Shown here in pieces: positions 34,871-47,573 of a stretch of 64,000 bases of DNA. Under the pieces are notes generated by a model. It was not told where the DNA came from. It worked only from the letters and a program-made list of their open reading frames with translations, and did no database searches. Source of the stretch: Protopterus annectens. Its lineage: Eukaryota; Chordata; Ceratodontiformes; Protopteridae. Where the stretch lies: assembly GCF_019279795.1 (NCBI RefSeq), contig NC_056750.1:699460394-699524393 (forward strand), read 5' to 3'. Both the position numbers and the translations under genes were made by a program. Position 1 is the stretch's first letter. The number at the start of each line of letters is the position of its first letter.

Positions 34871-37231
34871 CCCATAGTTGCACATAGTTCATGACAATAT
34901 CTGGAAATTTAAGGCTACTGTGTGAAATTTGCTTTTTCTTCTTTTATATTTTAACTTGTCCATTGTTAAACCGCACAGCCGTTAATTTTCATATTGTCTT
35001 ATCCATGTTGATATCAGATAGTCTATCCTTGTATCAAAAGCAAATAAATAAAATAAAAAAGTGTAGCACAAATGAGGAAAATGGACTATTTTACAAGACA
35101 ATGGTCAGATCTGCTTGGAAAGCTTGCAGACAGATCTGTAGAGATATTATTAAAAAATACCCATCTGTCTAACAAGCAACACAATACTATTTATTTGTTC
35201 TCAGTAACAAAAGGTTCTGCGGGCACACGAAAATTGTGTTTTTGTCATACCCTTTGTAATGAGCAATGTGCTGCATTGATTTATTTTGATACTTTTATGT
35301 AGGATATGTTACATTTATCTGTATGATGATCAGCTGATGGGACATTCCTTTAAAATTAATTTACTGAAAAAAAAAATAGTTGCCTGTGGTAAACTCAGAA
35401 ACAAACCACCCAACCTGTCATGCAAAATATGTCGGCCCTGCACCTCCTTACTTAATACAATGTCCTGCAACTTCACACAGCTTTACTCAAGTTTGTAAAT
35501 TCTGACTGAATTACCCTTCAGTTAAGTTGTAGAATTAGCTATTATGTATCTGTTTAACATGTAAGGTCACTACATACATATAGACTCCTTTTTCAGGAGT
35601 AAGCTAGAAGTACTGTCTTTTTAAGTGATGTGCCTTGAGTCAATAAGTATGAAAGTGCAGACCGAAGGAATCAAACCCAAGAATATAGGATAAAGCTCAT
35701 TAGCAGCACATATCGTTAACCTCTAAGATTTAATGTCAAGCAGGCATGCATTGACTGTTCAAAGGTATACAGGGTGGACCAATGGTGCATGAAACATCAT
35801 TATATGGTACTCCTTTATCCATAACAGAACAACCATGTAACATGGTCTGATTTTTTTAAGATGAGCATTTTAGTTCTTTACATAAAAAGGCAACCACAGC
35901 AAAATATTTCCAGATCCCTTTCTGTTAGGGTTTCTCATTTCCTCTGGCAGACTTACTTGCTGAATAATGTGCTTAGAATAACTACCCCCCCCCCCCCACG
36001 TGCTAATCTCTACTGGCTATCTTTCTACTTCACACTTCATTGCTATCTAGCATGAAATCATTTCCACAAGAACAGAGTGTTGCTTCATTTCATTTTTTTA
36101 AAGATAATTAATATACAAAATTTGCAACAGGCAAACTATTTAGATGGTTCTGGATTTGGAAAACCTACTATCTGCCCACAGGCCTCAGGTACACAAAACA
36201 TGCCTCTGCTTAAAAGCAAAGTAAAACTGAATGATCATTTCATGAGCTTCATAGTATAAGTTCAGTTGCTACACAAAAACCGCAGTGGCACTTCTCATTT
36301 CTGGTTGTTTTCCTTTCTGTGCTCTACCAGTTTTTTCACTTCCTTTAGAAGCAAAACGTACACCATAACAAATTTAGTTACAGTGTCTGAGCACGTTAGT
36401 TGAAGACTATATCTGAGTGATCATGCCACAAATGAAAAAAACAAAATACAAAGTTCAGATTCTATGACAATTTCAGCACTTACTAGGATTCTGTCCTCAA
36501 ACTTGTTGGTCTTGGTTTCCAGTTTTACTCTCTTCATAAGATGAACAGCAGTCTTGCATAACAGCTTTTTTACACTGTCTGAAAAAAAAAATCATCACAA
36601 ACATTTAAAAGTACAGCAAATAGAAATGATAGTGGGATAAAAATCTAGACTCTACAACAGCACAACAAAAGAAATTGCTTTAACACAGTGGCCTTGTACT
36701 ACGCATATAATTTTAATTAGCTTTACCTTTTATCTCATTATGTATGAAATTATTTAAAAATACAAGACTGTGAACTAATTAAGCAAATGTGAGGTAATGT
36801 TAAATATAAAGAAGATGTGAATAAACATGTTAGAACAAATGAAAAAGGTAGCCCACCAATATGAATCTCAAACACAGGCAAAAAAGTGATTGATGGATCT
36901 ATAAGGAGCTCTTGCCCACCCTAAATTATGGCATGAGGAATAGTAAGAGTACCACTGGCTTTTCTCTAGCCTCTTGACAATAAGTGGGTGAAAAAGGGCA
37001 AGTCTAGCTATCTTTCACCCAATACAGCCTAACCAGATCCTAGAATGGAGCTTTCAAGGTGGATACAAAAAAGGTGACACCTTTCTCTCTTTTAATTCAC
37101 TCAATCTGCATCAAAAATCAAAACATAAAAAAATACATGAATGCTAGTGTGAAATGCCAAGAGAGTAAACACTAGGTTAAAGATGTGGGAAATGCATGAT
37201 CACAAGTGGGCATTCCCTTTTACTGAGTCAT
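34871..37231. other. Unassigned AT-rich DNA
   Basis: No gene recognised. A C tract lies at 35986-35997. Confidence 0.5.
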
Positions 37232-37562
37232 AAGCAGCGGTTAGGGTTGCCGCCTCACAGCAAGAGGTTCTCCGGTTCGATCCTAGGCTGGGGTGCCTTC
37301 TGTGTGGAGTCTGCATGTCCTCCATGTGGTCGCGTCTGTTTCCTCCAGGTGATCCAGTTTCCTCCCACATCCCAAAGACATGTTGTAGGTGGATTAGATA
37401 CTCTAAATTGGCCCTAGGTGTGAATGTGTGCATATGCCTTCCGTGGAAGGTTGGGTGCCGGGCTGGCAACTCGACACCATAAAACTCCAGTGCCAATCAT
37501 GAGTGGACAGGTGATCCACTGTTGCGACCCCTAACTGGGAAAAGCTAAAAGAAGAAGAAGAA
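37232..37562 (+). mobile_element. tRNA-derived SINE, long variant
   Basis: The 5' head has a tRNA-like B box (GGTTCGATCCT at about 37275). CTTCTGTGTGGAGTCTGCAT follows, then a central block with TTTCCTCCCACATCCCAAAG and CTCTAAATTGGCCCTAGGTG. The 3' end is GCGACCCCTAACTGGGAAAA with an (AAG)n tail. The 3' end is shared with the SINEs at 48984-49270 and 55754-56029. The layout resembles V-SINE-type elements of fishes and other vertebrates. No clear target duplication was found. Confidence 0.75.
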
Positions 37563-37589
37563 TCTACTTGCACAGAAGTACTAAAATGT

Positions 37590-37772
37590 CTGAGTAACAG
37601 AAAGTTCACGCCGAGGATCACACCAACAGCACTACTAGATAGGGACCAAGGGTACTAGCTGCTAGTACAAGGGTCTATGGAACTACTAAAGGGGCGGTGA
37701 ATACTGCACAATGTGGCTGGGCTAATATATGCCTCCGGGCAGATAGCCCAGTACCAACCTATGAACCTATGA
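37590..37772 (+). mobile_element. CR1-like LINE 3' end
   Basis: The stretch ends in CCAACCTATGAACCTATGAG, a short 8-bp repeat of the kind that ends CR1-group LINEs. Preceding GGGCTAATATATGCCTCCGG is noncoding. Only the tail supports the call. Confidence 0.35.
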
Positions 37773-40449
37773 GTACTTTGTACCAAGTTCTCCTATGACC
37801 ATACCTTACAGAGCTAAACATTCCAGACACAGGAATTGTTAGGTCCAATAAAACTTGGGTAATGAACAGAAGTAGTTAGCAGGCAAAAACATTTCACACA
37901 GAAAAATGATTAGTTTTCAAGGGAAAGTCAGATATAAGTGAGCAGACAGAAATATGGTTAGACAACTTGCGTATTCCTAAGTCAGAATTGTGGGCATAAA
38001 GCAAATAACATACGCTAATTTTGTTCAATCTTGCATGGTACTACAGTATACAAAAAGAATATCACATGAATATAGAAACTCTCTGAAGTGCTTTTGCAAA
38101 CAATCATGTCATGCTCCTTAAAATAATATGTCATATTTTTCAGGCAGCTACCTAAATTAGACACTGCTAAATGAGCAAGATAAAACAAAAAAATTGCATT
38201 ATCACATAACCCACAGGGTTCACTTCAAACCACCAGTCACTGTTTGTATCAAATCTAAATGAACTCTCTACATCTGTGTGGCTTTTCTCTGGTAAATCTG
38301 GTTTCCTCCCACCTCCCAAAAAGATAAACTGATTGACTGACTATAGTAAACTGTTGTTATTTCATATTTACTATTGCCTTTTGTGGTCCATGTCATGACT
38401 GAGAGGTGTCCACAGAGAAGCTCACATACCCAGTAAACAAATGGTAGTAATGAATACAACCCTTAAAAGTTTGTCTAATTTTATCTGATAGATAAATGGG
38501 TGCAAGGACAGATAAATAGCAACACTTTTCATAAAGATCCACACCACGAACACAAGAAGTGTATTTGTTTGTGTAGCTTTGTTATCCAGAAAATTCCAGC
38601 TACACATAAACCATCTTCACACGAAGCCCTAGAAGAACCTTTCCAAATTTATGTAACAATATATGAAGAAAAAATATTCACTACAGAAATCCAACATGGT
38701 AGTTAAGAAGCTTAGATATGATAAAAACATTCAGCTAATTTCAGAAACATACAAAAGGCAGCATGTTTGTGCATATCTAGACACTGAACATTAGGAGATA
38801 CTGACAAGACACAGCAGAGAGATATCATCAAGCATTTTGCTCAACATGGGTCTTAGCTTAAAAATAACTAGAAAAATAGCAGTGTTGAAGCTGTACAAAA
38901 TGCTACACTGCATACAATAACTTACACTGGTCAAGTATGATGGACCTACAAAGTGACCTACATTGAGCTTGTCTTGGAGGAAGTCGTTTATTAGGCTAAT
39001 GTCAGTCCCATGAATGAAACGAAAAACATGCTGGCAAAATTAGAGAAGTTCATGAAAAACTTAAACAATGAAGTACATTTCCCCTCTAAGTCTTTGGAGA
39101 AAAGGCACAATATTGCATCTGTTTATAAGTTCTTGAAGATATATTTTCATCTTCGTGTTTTGGGACAACTGTAGTGCTTTTTCAGAGAACAGAAGCATAT
39201 CATTCACATGTGGATGACATATATCACTGGAAAGTGGAAAAGCTATTGCCTTTACGGAAGTGTCAAGTATTTATGAGGAGACAAGTTTGCTGCAGATGGA
39301 AAGGTTCTTTAGATTTTGAGTAGTCTCCAAGACCATTTACATGGCACCAACGAGATATACACTTCAGCCAAGGTGAGGAACCTAGATAACCAGGACTAAA
39401 GGAATTTGAAGCATTTATAAATACTTGACAGCCTGCATCGGTGTTGTACAGGGATAAAGCCCGGATTATGACCCAGGTGGCCTGCTGTGATTAGCTGCTC
39501 AGCTGCTTGATGGGCAAGGAAGAAGGATGAGTCTGCTCATCATGGTGGGTGTGGGGAGAGCACTTGGATGCACCATTATACTTGATCCCTGGTGAAGGTG
39601 TTGGACTCATGAGAGGTTGTACTGAAGAGGAGGCAAGCATTAGGATGAGTTGCATATGAGCACATGGAGAACACACTGAAGAGCCCCTTTGCTCATCAAC
39701 CTTGGGGAAAGGATGAGAGCAAAAAGGAGCAGAGAATTAGGTGAAATCACTCTCCAGCAGCAGTTGGTGATAACCCAGGCACTTTCTTCTCATCATTGGT
39801 CCTAAACATGGATTGGGATTGCCAGGAGGAGGCTGAGACAGGTATTCAGTAAACCCTGTGGATGAGGCATGGTCCTGGTAGCAGCCAATGGTAAGCTGTG
39901 AGGAGCAAATAAATAAATGACAGAATTCATTTGTATCAAGGATGGAAAACTTAAATGAGGGTTTCAAAGAGTTTTTTTTTTCAACTAGGAATAAACTTGA
40001 ATAAATGGAAAACTATAACAAAACTAGTTTGGATTGTTTTGATGCAGAAAGTATGTACTGGTAATGTTTTCCAAACCATCTAAATGTGAGGAAATTGTTG
40101 TATAGATGTATGCTGATAACACTGCCTCCATACTTGGATCACAGATATGCTATTTTCTTGATTCTGTGCGTAAAGAAAGAACAGTATATGTTTTATATCA
40201 TTTATATGTATTGGGGGAAGAGAGTTTGTACAAAAAAAATACAGATATCAAACCAGAGCAGAGCTGTGGCCAATTAAGATTTTTCAGTGCAAGTATAAAA
40301 TTAATGGACTGATTAGTCTTGTTTTCTTGTGAAGAAATACCATTTTTTATCTGTATGTTTGGATGTGTCCATAGGTGAAGACAGGGGTATGATCTTAACG
40401 GTATCAGTCACTGCATATGTCTACAAAATATTATCAAGTGTAGAAAAAA
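37773..40449. other. Unassigned DNA
   Basis: No gene recognised. 39430-39920 is somewhat GC-richer than its surroundings, but I find no domain or repeat partner in the window. Confidence 0.45.
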
Positions 40450-40765
40450 ATATCCATTCCAGTGTTGTCTTTATAGGCTATATCAAACCTTGATGGGCTA
40501 AGGCATAAAGTTCAACCAAAGAATGGGTATATTCAGCAATAGCTTTACTGTAGACTACACTGAAATCACCCATGACTAACAGTTCCCCCCTGATGTTTGA
40601 AGTGAACCATAAGAAGGTATCAGCCTTGTTTTTACAGAAGCCTGTAGTAGTACGGATAAAATTGGAAATACAGAATCTCTCAGAGTAGGAGATGTTAGCC
40701 AGATGGGGATAAACCAGTATACAACAAAGAACTGAAGATGATTATAACAACCCCTATTGCTCAGT
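40450..40765 (-). pseudogene. LINE endonuclease fragment
   Basis: Minus-strand translation gives YPHLANISYSERF, then DTFLWFTSNIRGELLVMGDF, SVVYSKAI and EYTHSLVELY. This matches the 'W....DTLLLGDFN' centre of an apurinic-type LINE endonuclease; the GDFN Asn is Ser. No matching RT is nearby on the same strand. Confidence 0.5.
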
Positions 40766-41670
40766 TATTTCAGCAGCCTGGGGTGATGCCGTTATTACTG
40801 AAGACTGAGCCTTGTGCCATGGACTGACAATATATCAGGCTTGTAATGGTTTACCAGATTTGGAGGATAGATTTATTCCATATACATTGCACACCAAAAT
40901 GAATAATTATGAAACCATTATTGTTTTGCCAAACCATGTCTTTTTAGACTCAGCCACAGACATTATCATAATATTATTAGGAATAACTTGGATGGGGGGT
41001 GATGGCATCTTCACAGAGAAGACTAGCATTTCTCATAGAATAAAAGCCACAATGTCTGTTCTTGCAACAATTGGAAAGGCAGAAAGCAAATAACTTGTTT
41101 CTCCATAGGAGTGTCACAAACAAAGTCTCAGATGCAGAATAATTCTGTGTAGTTTACTTGGAGAAAAATGGTTGCTGGCAAACGTGTGAGATAGCTCAGC
41201 TGTGCTTTTGAAAAATTAACTGCCTGAACAAATGTAAATAAATCTTAACAAGGAAAAAGGTGAGTCTGTGGATACAACATTGAAAGAAATGAGCAGTGAA
41301 GTGGTTAACACTATACGAGCTAACACTGCTTATGGATTGGTTGAACCTGAAGGCCACATGATATATTATAATTGGATAAGCACAGCAGAGAAGACAAGAA
41401 ATCTAGAATAAAAGGGCAACAGATGTAAAGATGGAAGGTAGAGCATCTGGAGCAACAGAATCTTTTCATGCCTCAACAATGGCCTAATCTAGTCATATTT
41501 ACCTCCTTTTTTCAGTTTTTCTAAGTGCACTGGTAGGGAGGCAGAAACTTTTTGATAAAATAGGAGGTACTGGATATTAACAAACAGATATGTAAACAAC
41601 AAGCACTTGGTATGTTGGGTGAATTGAATTCCAAGTTATTACTTAAAACACAGTTGCAGCTTGTGTTTCA
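40766..41670. other. Unassigned DNA
   Basis: It may include decayed flanks of the LINE fragment at 40450-40765. A plus-strand open frame at 40812-41093 shows no recognisable domain. Confidence 0.4.
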
Positions 41671-42076
41671 TTAAAGGAAAACTCCACCCTCTCATACAAT
41701 TTAACTCAATCTTTAAGTTGTTTTTCTCCTTACAATATGGTTTCAGTAATGTGTAGGTACCAGAAACATACTTTTTAAAACTTTCATTTCCTTGCCATAG
41801 AATCAAAGGAGGGGCAACCCCACCTACTTTTTTAACATTACCTTCTCATATACTTTGCAGAGGAATTTGTCACTGCCTGCATGGCATACCATAGACACAG
41901 ATAAATCTGTAGTTTACTCTGTCAGGTACTGCTGTTAATCTTATATGTTCAATTAATCTTGGTACTGTCAGGATCATTGCAGCTGCTATAAAAAAGACAG
42001 AAAGCTGTGGAACTGTTTTCCACTGTTTTTACTGCAGACAAGATAAGAACTTAACACTCCCCTTTAAATAGCAAAA
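41671..42076. mobile_element. MITE-like element with TTAAAGG ends
   Basis: It begins TTAAAGGAAAACTCCACC. The right end, read on the minus strand, begins TTTAAAGGGGAGTGTTAAG. The same terminal motif occurs inverted at 45095-45113. No coding capacity. TTAA at the tips suggests a piggyBac-like target, but this was not tested. Confidence 0.4.
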
Positions 42077-42651
42077 CAAAGCAATTACATCAGTCAAGGG
42101 TTTAAAGGCAGTTGTCACCTCTTCTGACCAGTTTACATAAACAACATCAAAATATTGAAATGCTAAACTTTAAACACTGGTTATATGTTATGATAACTTA
42201 AATGTAGTATCAAAGATTTCTGTAACGTTTAGAGAAAAGACAAAAAAGTATCACATTTACTATTTTCAAGCCCCCCCCCCCACACACACACACACACAGG
42301 ACAGAACTGCAGAAAGAGATAGGATGCAACTCTATCAACTAGGTGCACTAACACTGTTTCTAAAAAGGTCTTTTATGCTTTATCTGTGGCATCCTTCCAG
42401 AGGGTGATGCATATCTGGTACACAGACCCATGGTAAGAGACTCCCACAGACTTTGGATCTGTCCTTACAGAGGTATAGTGCATGAGCGTTTTCCAGTCCG
42501 AAAAAGAAAATGACCATTGAAGGCAACCATAATATATAGCTGAATTTACATTAACATATGTTTGCTATATGCCCTTGCATTAAAAACATTAAGAAAAGGA
42601 AATCAGAAGTACTTTAACTGTATTTAAATGCACGTCTGAATCTGTCTGTCT

Positions 42652-42731
<80 letters not shown>

Positions 42732-43129
42732 CGTGTAGCAGAGAAATAGATTACGTGCTTGTGTCTGTGCTTGTGTCCTATAAATAAAAACAAATCAAAG
42801 TGGAAATTTTGTGTAACTGTGCATGTGTGTATACACATGTATGTAGCATGTATAATAATGTATGTAGGATGCAGTACAGTGCGAATAAATCTACAGAGAA
42901 ATATGGAATAGGCATTTTTGTAAGTAGTCACACATCCACTGACATATGAATGAGCATGTGTGTGTGTGTACATAACGCACATATATACAGATGCAAATAT
43001 ATATACACACAGATGGTGCACATGCATGCATGTGTGTATTATGTAATTGTTATTATCCTAATCAACCTCCTTTTTCCTACTTTCTACACGTCCCAAATCT
43101 TTTGCACCATACTAGTTATTAGGCTCTAC
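42077..43129. other. Unassigned DNA with microsatellites
   Basis: Holds a C tract and (CA)n at 42270-42298, the long (TG)n at 42652-42730, and imperfect TG/AT-rich sequence to about 43040. No gene. Confidence 0.6.
42652..42730. repeat. (TG)n microsatellite
   Basis: About 38 TG units with one interruption (TTTG near 42667). Confidence 0.95.
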
Positions 43130-43225
43130 TATAATGTGGAGGGTTTCTCCCTGGGCCTCCTCAAAAAATGGGCTCTGTCCCAGTCTGACTTTCCTGGTAA
43201 ACAAATGTTAAATACATACGTAATG
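43130..43225 (+). mobile_element. L2-type LINE 3' end
   Basis: TTTCTCCCTGGGCCTCC, AAAAATGGGCTCTGTCCCAG and GACTTTCCTGGTAAACAAAT match the 3' block of the large LINEs in this window. Confidence 0.65.
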
Positions 43226-43639
43226 GTTGTTCCATTCCAAAATTTGTAGGTTTATTAAGTTTTTATACAAACGTAGGATAACAAAAGTGATGCAAATATA
43301 ATTATCCTGCCTGCTTTTTTGAAGCCATAAAACATTCACTTGCCAATTCTAGTAATTTACAGAAGAGTAACATCTTACAACGATGTGGGTTGTACAGTAT
43401 GGGTGCATACAATATGTTATTTATAATAACGTTAGCATAGCAGAGTTAAACATTATTAATGTATACATTCTAATAAATGTTGTTTAATGTTTTACTTATT
43501 CAGTTCCACATCTTTGCTATCTGTTATACATGCAATCTTTGCCAAATGTCTTTATGACAGTATTTTTATTTCTTTGTATTGCTAAGTGCATTTATTACTT
43601 GTTATTATCTTTGTCAATGTAACCCATGACATGGCTGAA

Positions 43640-43700
43640 AAGGGTCCTTGGACCAGTTTACTTTCCTGGTTAGCAAAATATAAATAAATAAATACAGAAT
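43640..43700 (+). mobile_element. L2-type LINE 3' tail
   Basis: CTGAAAAGGGTCC, TTTACTTTCCTGGTTAGCAA and a (TAAA)n tail. Confidence 0.55.
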
Positions 43701-44055
43701 AGAAAATCTGGGTGAACATGGCAGAAATGATTAAGGAACTAGTAAAGCACATTTTAATTCTGCATCATTCACGAGAAGGAGAAAAACTTCCCAGTGAAGG
43801 CAGTAGGAAGTAGCAGATGGACTTACTTTGGAGTCCTTCCCATCAGTATGTCACCTGTATATGATACAGCAAGGATCACTTACTGCAGTTAGAGTTTTCA
43901 CACCTCAGGATGAGAGTGTGGGGGAAGGTCTGTCAATTCCTTTAGAACTGCAAACGAATCCCTTTAGAAAAGCCTGCTGTTTACCTACTTTGTTTTGCTG
44001 GGAGTCGCAATCAGCTATTTATAGCATATAACAAGCTCTGACAGACAAATAAATC

Positions 44056-44352
44056 ACAGCTGGCCTTAGGCATAGGCCAACTAGGCAGTTGCCTAGGGCA
44101 CCACTCCATCAGGGGTGCTTTTCCAGTACTTGTTTATTTATTTATTTATTTTATTTATAGTAAAGAAATGATGTCTTTAAAATATGTTGAATGAATACAG
44201 GAAAAACTGAAGAGCAAGGCAAACTGTGAGAAAAAGGAAGAAAAAAGTAATCTGGATGGTGTAGGTAGACCAGGATGGGGGCACCTAGTGGTGGTAGTGG
44301 TGATGTGGAGCCCTTTTGCCTAGGGCACCAGTTGATCAAAGGCCAGCCCTAA
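44056..44352. mobile_element. TIR element, hAT-like MITE
   Basis: The left end GCTGGCCTTAGGCATAGGCC ... TTGCCTAGGGCACC is mirrored on the right by TGCCTAGGGCACCAGTTGAT ... GGCCAGCCCT. The inner part has a (TTTA)n run at about 44130-44155. No frame with a transposase domain. A target duplication was not resolved. Confidence 0.5.
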
Positions 44353-44446
44353 CATAAATGAGGCCCACTCAAGTAAACACAGAAGCAGCTCTGTTATAGA
44401 AAGTGTGTTAGATGACACTGCTTCACACTCGTGCCATTCTATCTTA

Positions 44447-44826
44447 ATGGGGGTCTATATTAATTTGCCAAAATATATTTTTAGCAAACATCTCTTCGGC
44501 AATCCATATTCAGTGAAAATCACTTCCGGGATTCACTGAATTTTCCAAGGGCAAACAAACAATTTCCCCTGCAGCAGAATGGATTCACAACTAACAAAAT
44601 CAAACCTGCCCAAGTGGGGGGCTGTGTCCCCCCACACCCCCCTAACTATATATACCAACAATGAGCACACACTAGAGTGGTGAAAAGGGCAAAGTTGTGT
44701 AGTTAGCCAACTACTTCATTGCCCCTGGAAAATTCAGCAAAACACTGAAGTGATTTTCGCTTAATACAGGTCAATGAAGAGGTGTTCGCTAACAATACAT
44801 TTCTACGAAGTAATATAGACCCCTTA
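44447..44826. mobile_element. MITE with about 110-bp inverted repeats flanked by TTAA
   Basis: The left end GGGGGTCTATATTA, AAACATCTCTTC and GTGAAAATCACTTC is mirrored on the right by TAATATAGACCCC and GAAGTGATTTTCGCTTAATA. Both ends touch TTAA (about 44440 and 44826). The centre (44610-44690) carries a C-rich block then ACTATATATACCAAC, which is shared with other elements at 45.5-47.6 kb. Confidence 0.65.
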
Positions 44827-45484
44827 ATGGTATGAAAAAAACAACACCACTTCCTAACGTATTTTGGGAAGAAAGAATGAAAGCAAAAAAACAAGATCAC
44901 ATTACAAATTCAGGCCCCGTCAGCCACCATTTTGTGGGAAACGCATTAAAACTGTAAAAGAAGCACTTCTTGGCTGTTCTTTTGTTATTTTTAAGAATCA
45001 CTTGGAGTGATTTTGTGGCATTAAAATAGCTTAGAAGGCAAACATACAATGAAAAATAAAAACATTTTTTTTTTAGTTTTATGGTAGAGTTTTCCTTTAA
45101 GAAATAATATTGTTACTGAGGATGTTTCATGACAAGCTGGAAGACATTGTGATTACATCTTCCCAGGCTTTAAAGGCAAGAGACTTGAAAGAAAAGGTGA
45201 AGTGAGACACAACAAAACTGAAATCTATTGTCTGCTAATTACTGCATTTGCAGTGATAGAAAACATCCCAGTTGTTGATGTCAGATCTGCTGAGATGTGT
45301 GTGACCAACATTTATACTAAAATTCAAAGCTTATGTCCAAAATACCCAAGAAAAATAATTGTGCCCATACCTGCATCATCTGCAGATACAGCTGCCCAGT
45401 ACTATCTCTTAGACAATAATATTTATATCTACTAACTGATTATGAGCAAAAATAAAAGAATAAACTCTATGTCCTGAAAAAAAA

Positions 45485-45488
<4 letters not shown>
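44827..45488. other. Unassigned DNA with one TTAAAGG-type terminus
   Basis: 45095-45113 is the inverse of the terminus at 41671-41690 (GGTAGAGTTTTCCTTTAAG). Its partner end was not found. The plus-strand frame at 45202-45435 has no recognisable domain. Confidence 0.35.

Positions 45489-45529
<41 letters not shown>
45489..45529. repeat. (TA)n microsatellite
   Basis: About 20 TA units, ending 14 bases before the MITE at 45543. Confidence 0.9.
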
Positions 45530-45533
<4 letters not shown>

Positions 45534-45542
45534 CATATATAC

Positions 45543-45892
45543 AGGGATCTACGTCTGAAGCTCAAAGTTTCAAGACTTCGAACTTCAAGTGGCCAAGACA
45601 AGAAGATCAAAGTTTTGAAACTTCAAAAATGAACTAAAAAAATAAAAGCAAAAAAAAATGTTGTTTACATTTTTGCAGGGGGGGGGGCAAGCCCCTCTGC
45701 ATTCCCCACACCCCCTGATAAATAAATATACCAACTCTGAGATCGCACTACAGTGAGGAAAATGGAAAATATCCCATTCCACATTGTACTGCGATCTCCA
45801 TTCAAAAGGTTTGAAGTTTTGAAACTTTAATCTTATGTTCTCGGCCATTTGAAGTTCGAAGTCTTGAAACCTCCAGCTTCTGAAGGGGATCC
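45543..45892. mobile_element. MITE with about 95-bp inverted repeats, next to (TA)n
   Basis: The left end GGGATCTACGTCTGAAGCTC, then TTTCAAGACTTCGAACTTCA and GAAGATCAAAGTTTTGAAAC, is mirrored on the right (about 45800-45892) by GAAGTTCGAAGTCTTGAAAC and CTTCTGAAGGGGATCC. The centre (45680-45775) has the C-rich block, AAATATACCAACTCTGAG and CACTACAGTGAGGAAAATGG. No coding capacity. Confidence 0.75.
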
Positions 45893-45925
45893 ATCCATAC
45901 ATACATACATATATACATGTATAAG

Positions 45926-46135
<210 letters not shown>

Positions 46136-46138
<3 letters not shown>

Positions 46139-47345
46139 TTTACTATTGAAATTTCATAGTGGCTGTGATTGAAGAGCATGTGTTCGAAAGGCATTTTCCA
46201 AAAGAGCAGAATGCTGAACCAGACTACAATGAATACACAATGCCAAATGTGCAGTGTAACTTGATAGTCTGAGTTCAGTATTGTGAGTGAAGAATGCGGT
46301 ACAGTTAGGAACAGGAAGTTTACCCATTTCTTCACTGTAGTGTAATTTCGGAGTTGGTATATATAATTTGCAGGGGCTGTGGGGGGTACAGGGGGGCTTG
46401 CCCCTTGCAAAATTGTAAAAACCATGTGCCATTGACTTGACAGTCTAACAGTACGTTATGCTGCATAGCTTGACTGACTGACATCACCTACTGCTATGTC
46501 AAATACATCAAATTACAGGTGTCAATGAATTTAGTTTCGACAGGTATGCCTGATCGACATTATGGATTTCCACATTTTGGGTCAACATTTTAATTGGCCA
46601 ATGATTGCATTTTCAACATATATATAGTATATAGACAGATATAGTTATATACATATATAGGGATCTACGTCTAAAGCTCAAAGTTTCAAAACTTTGAACT
46701 TCAAGAGGCCAAGACCAGAAGATCAAAGTTTTGAAACTTCAAAAATGAAATTTAGAAAAAAATAAAAACAAAAATTTTTTTTTTACGTTTTTGCATGGGG
46801 GGTAAGTCCTTCTGCTTCCCCCACAACCCCTAATAAATATACCAACTGCTGAAATTTCGTAGTGGCTGTGATCAAACAGCATGCGTTTGACAGGCACTTT
46901 TCAAAACAGCACAATACTGAACCAGACACTACAAAGAATGCACAATGCCGAATGTGCAGTATAATTTGATAGTCTGTGTTCAGTATTGTGAGTGAAGAAC
47001 ACGGTACAGTGAGGAACAGGAAGTTTACCCATTTCTTCACCGTAGTGCGATTTCAGAGCTGGTATATATAATTTGCAGCGGCTGTGGGGGGTTGCAAGGA
47101 GACTTGCCCTTGCAAAATAGTAAAAACTATGTGCCATTCACTTGACAGTCTAACGGTACATTATGCTGCATAGCTTGGGTGACTAACATCACCTACTGCT
47201 ATGTCAAATACATCAAACTACAGTTGTCAGTCTATTCACAGTTTTGACAGGTATGCCTGATGGACATTGCAGATTTCCACATTTCTGGTCAACATTTTAA
47301 TTGGCCAATGATTGCATTTTCAACATTTCATTAGTAAACCATAGA
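46136..47345. mobile_element. Composite of two direct 480-bp units with outer inverted ends
   Basis: 46143-46617 and 46850-47325 are direct copies of one noncoding unit; both have GTGGCTGTGAT near the start and TTGGCCAATGATTGCATTTT near the end. The left tip of the first (TTGGTTTACTATTGAAAT) is the inverse of the right tip of the second (TTTCATTAGTAAACCAT). Between them lie a TA-rich stretch and the left half of a MITE (46659-46848). Each unit contains, inverted, the core seen in the neighbouring MITEs. Confidence 0.65.
46659..46848 (+). mobile_element. Half copy of the 45543 MITE
   Basis: GGGATCTACGTCTAAAGCTC through CAAAAATGAAATTTAG and the C-rich core to AAATATACCAACTG is nearly the same as 45543-45740. 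The sequence then passes into the second 480-bp unit, and the right inverted repeat is absent. Confidence 0.65.

Positions 47346-47348
<3 letters not shown>

Positions 47349-47390
<42 letters not shown>
47349..47390. repeat. (TA)n microsatellite
   Basis: About 20 TA units, directly left of the hairpin element. Confidence 0.9.
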
Positions 47391-47392
<2 letters not shown>

Positions 47393-47395
<3 letters not shown>

Positions 47396-47573
47396 TGGAT
47401 CTAGGACATTAGCTCGACTGAGCAAATGACCAAAACCCAAACGGCCGGGCATACTTAGGTGAAAGTGCTTTGCACCGAAGAAGCACTTTCGCGTAAGTAT
47501 GCCTGTTGCCAAGGCTGTACCCTTTTCTCCACTGTAGTGCAGTCTTGGAGGGAGAATATTAAATATGGGGGTG

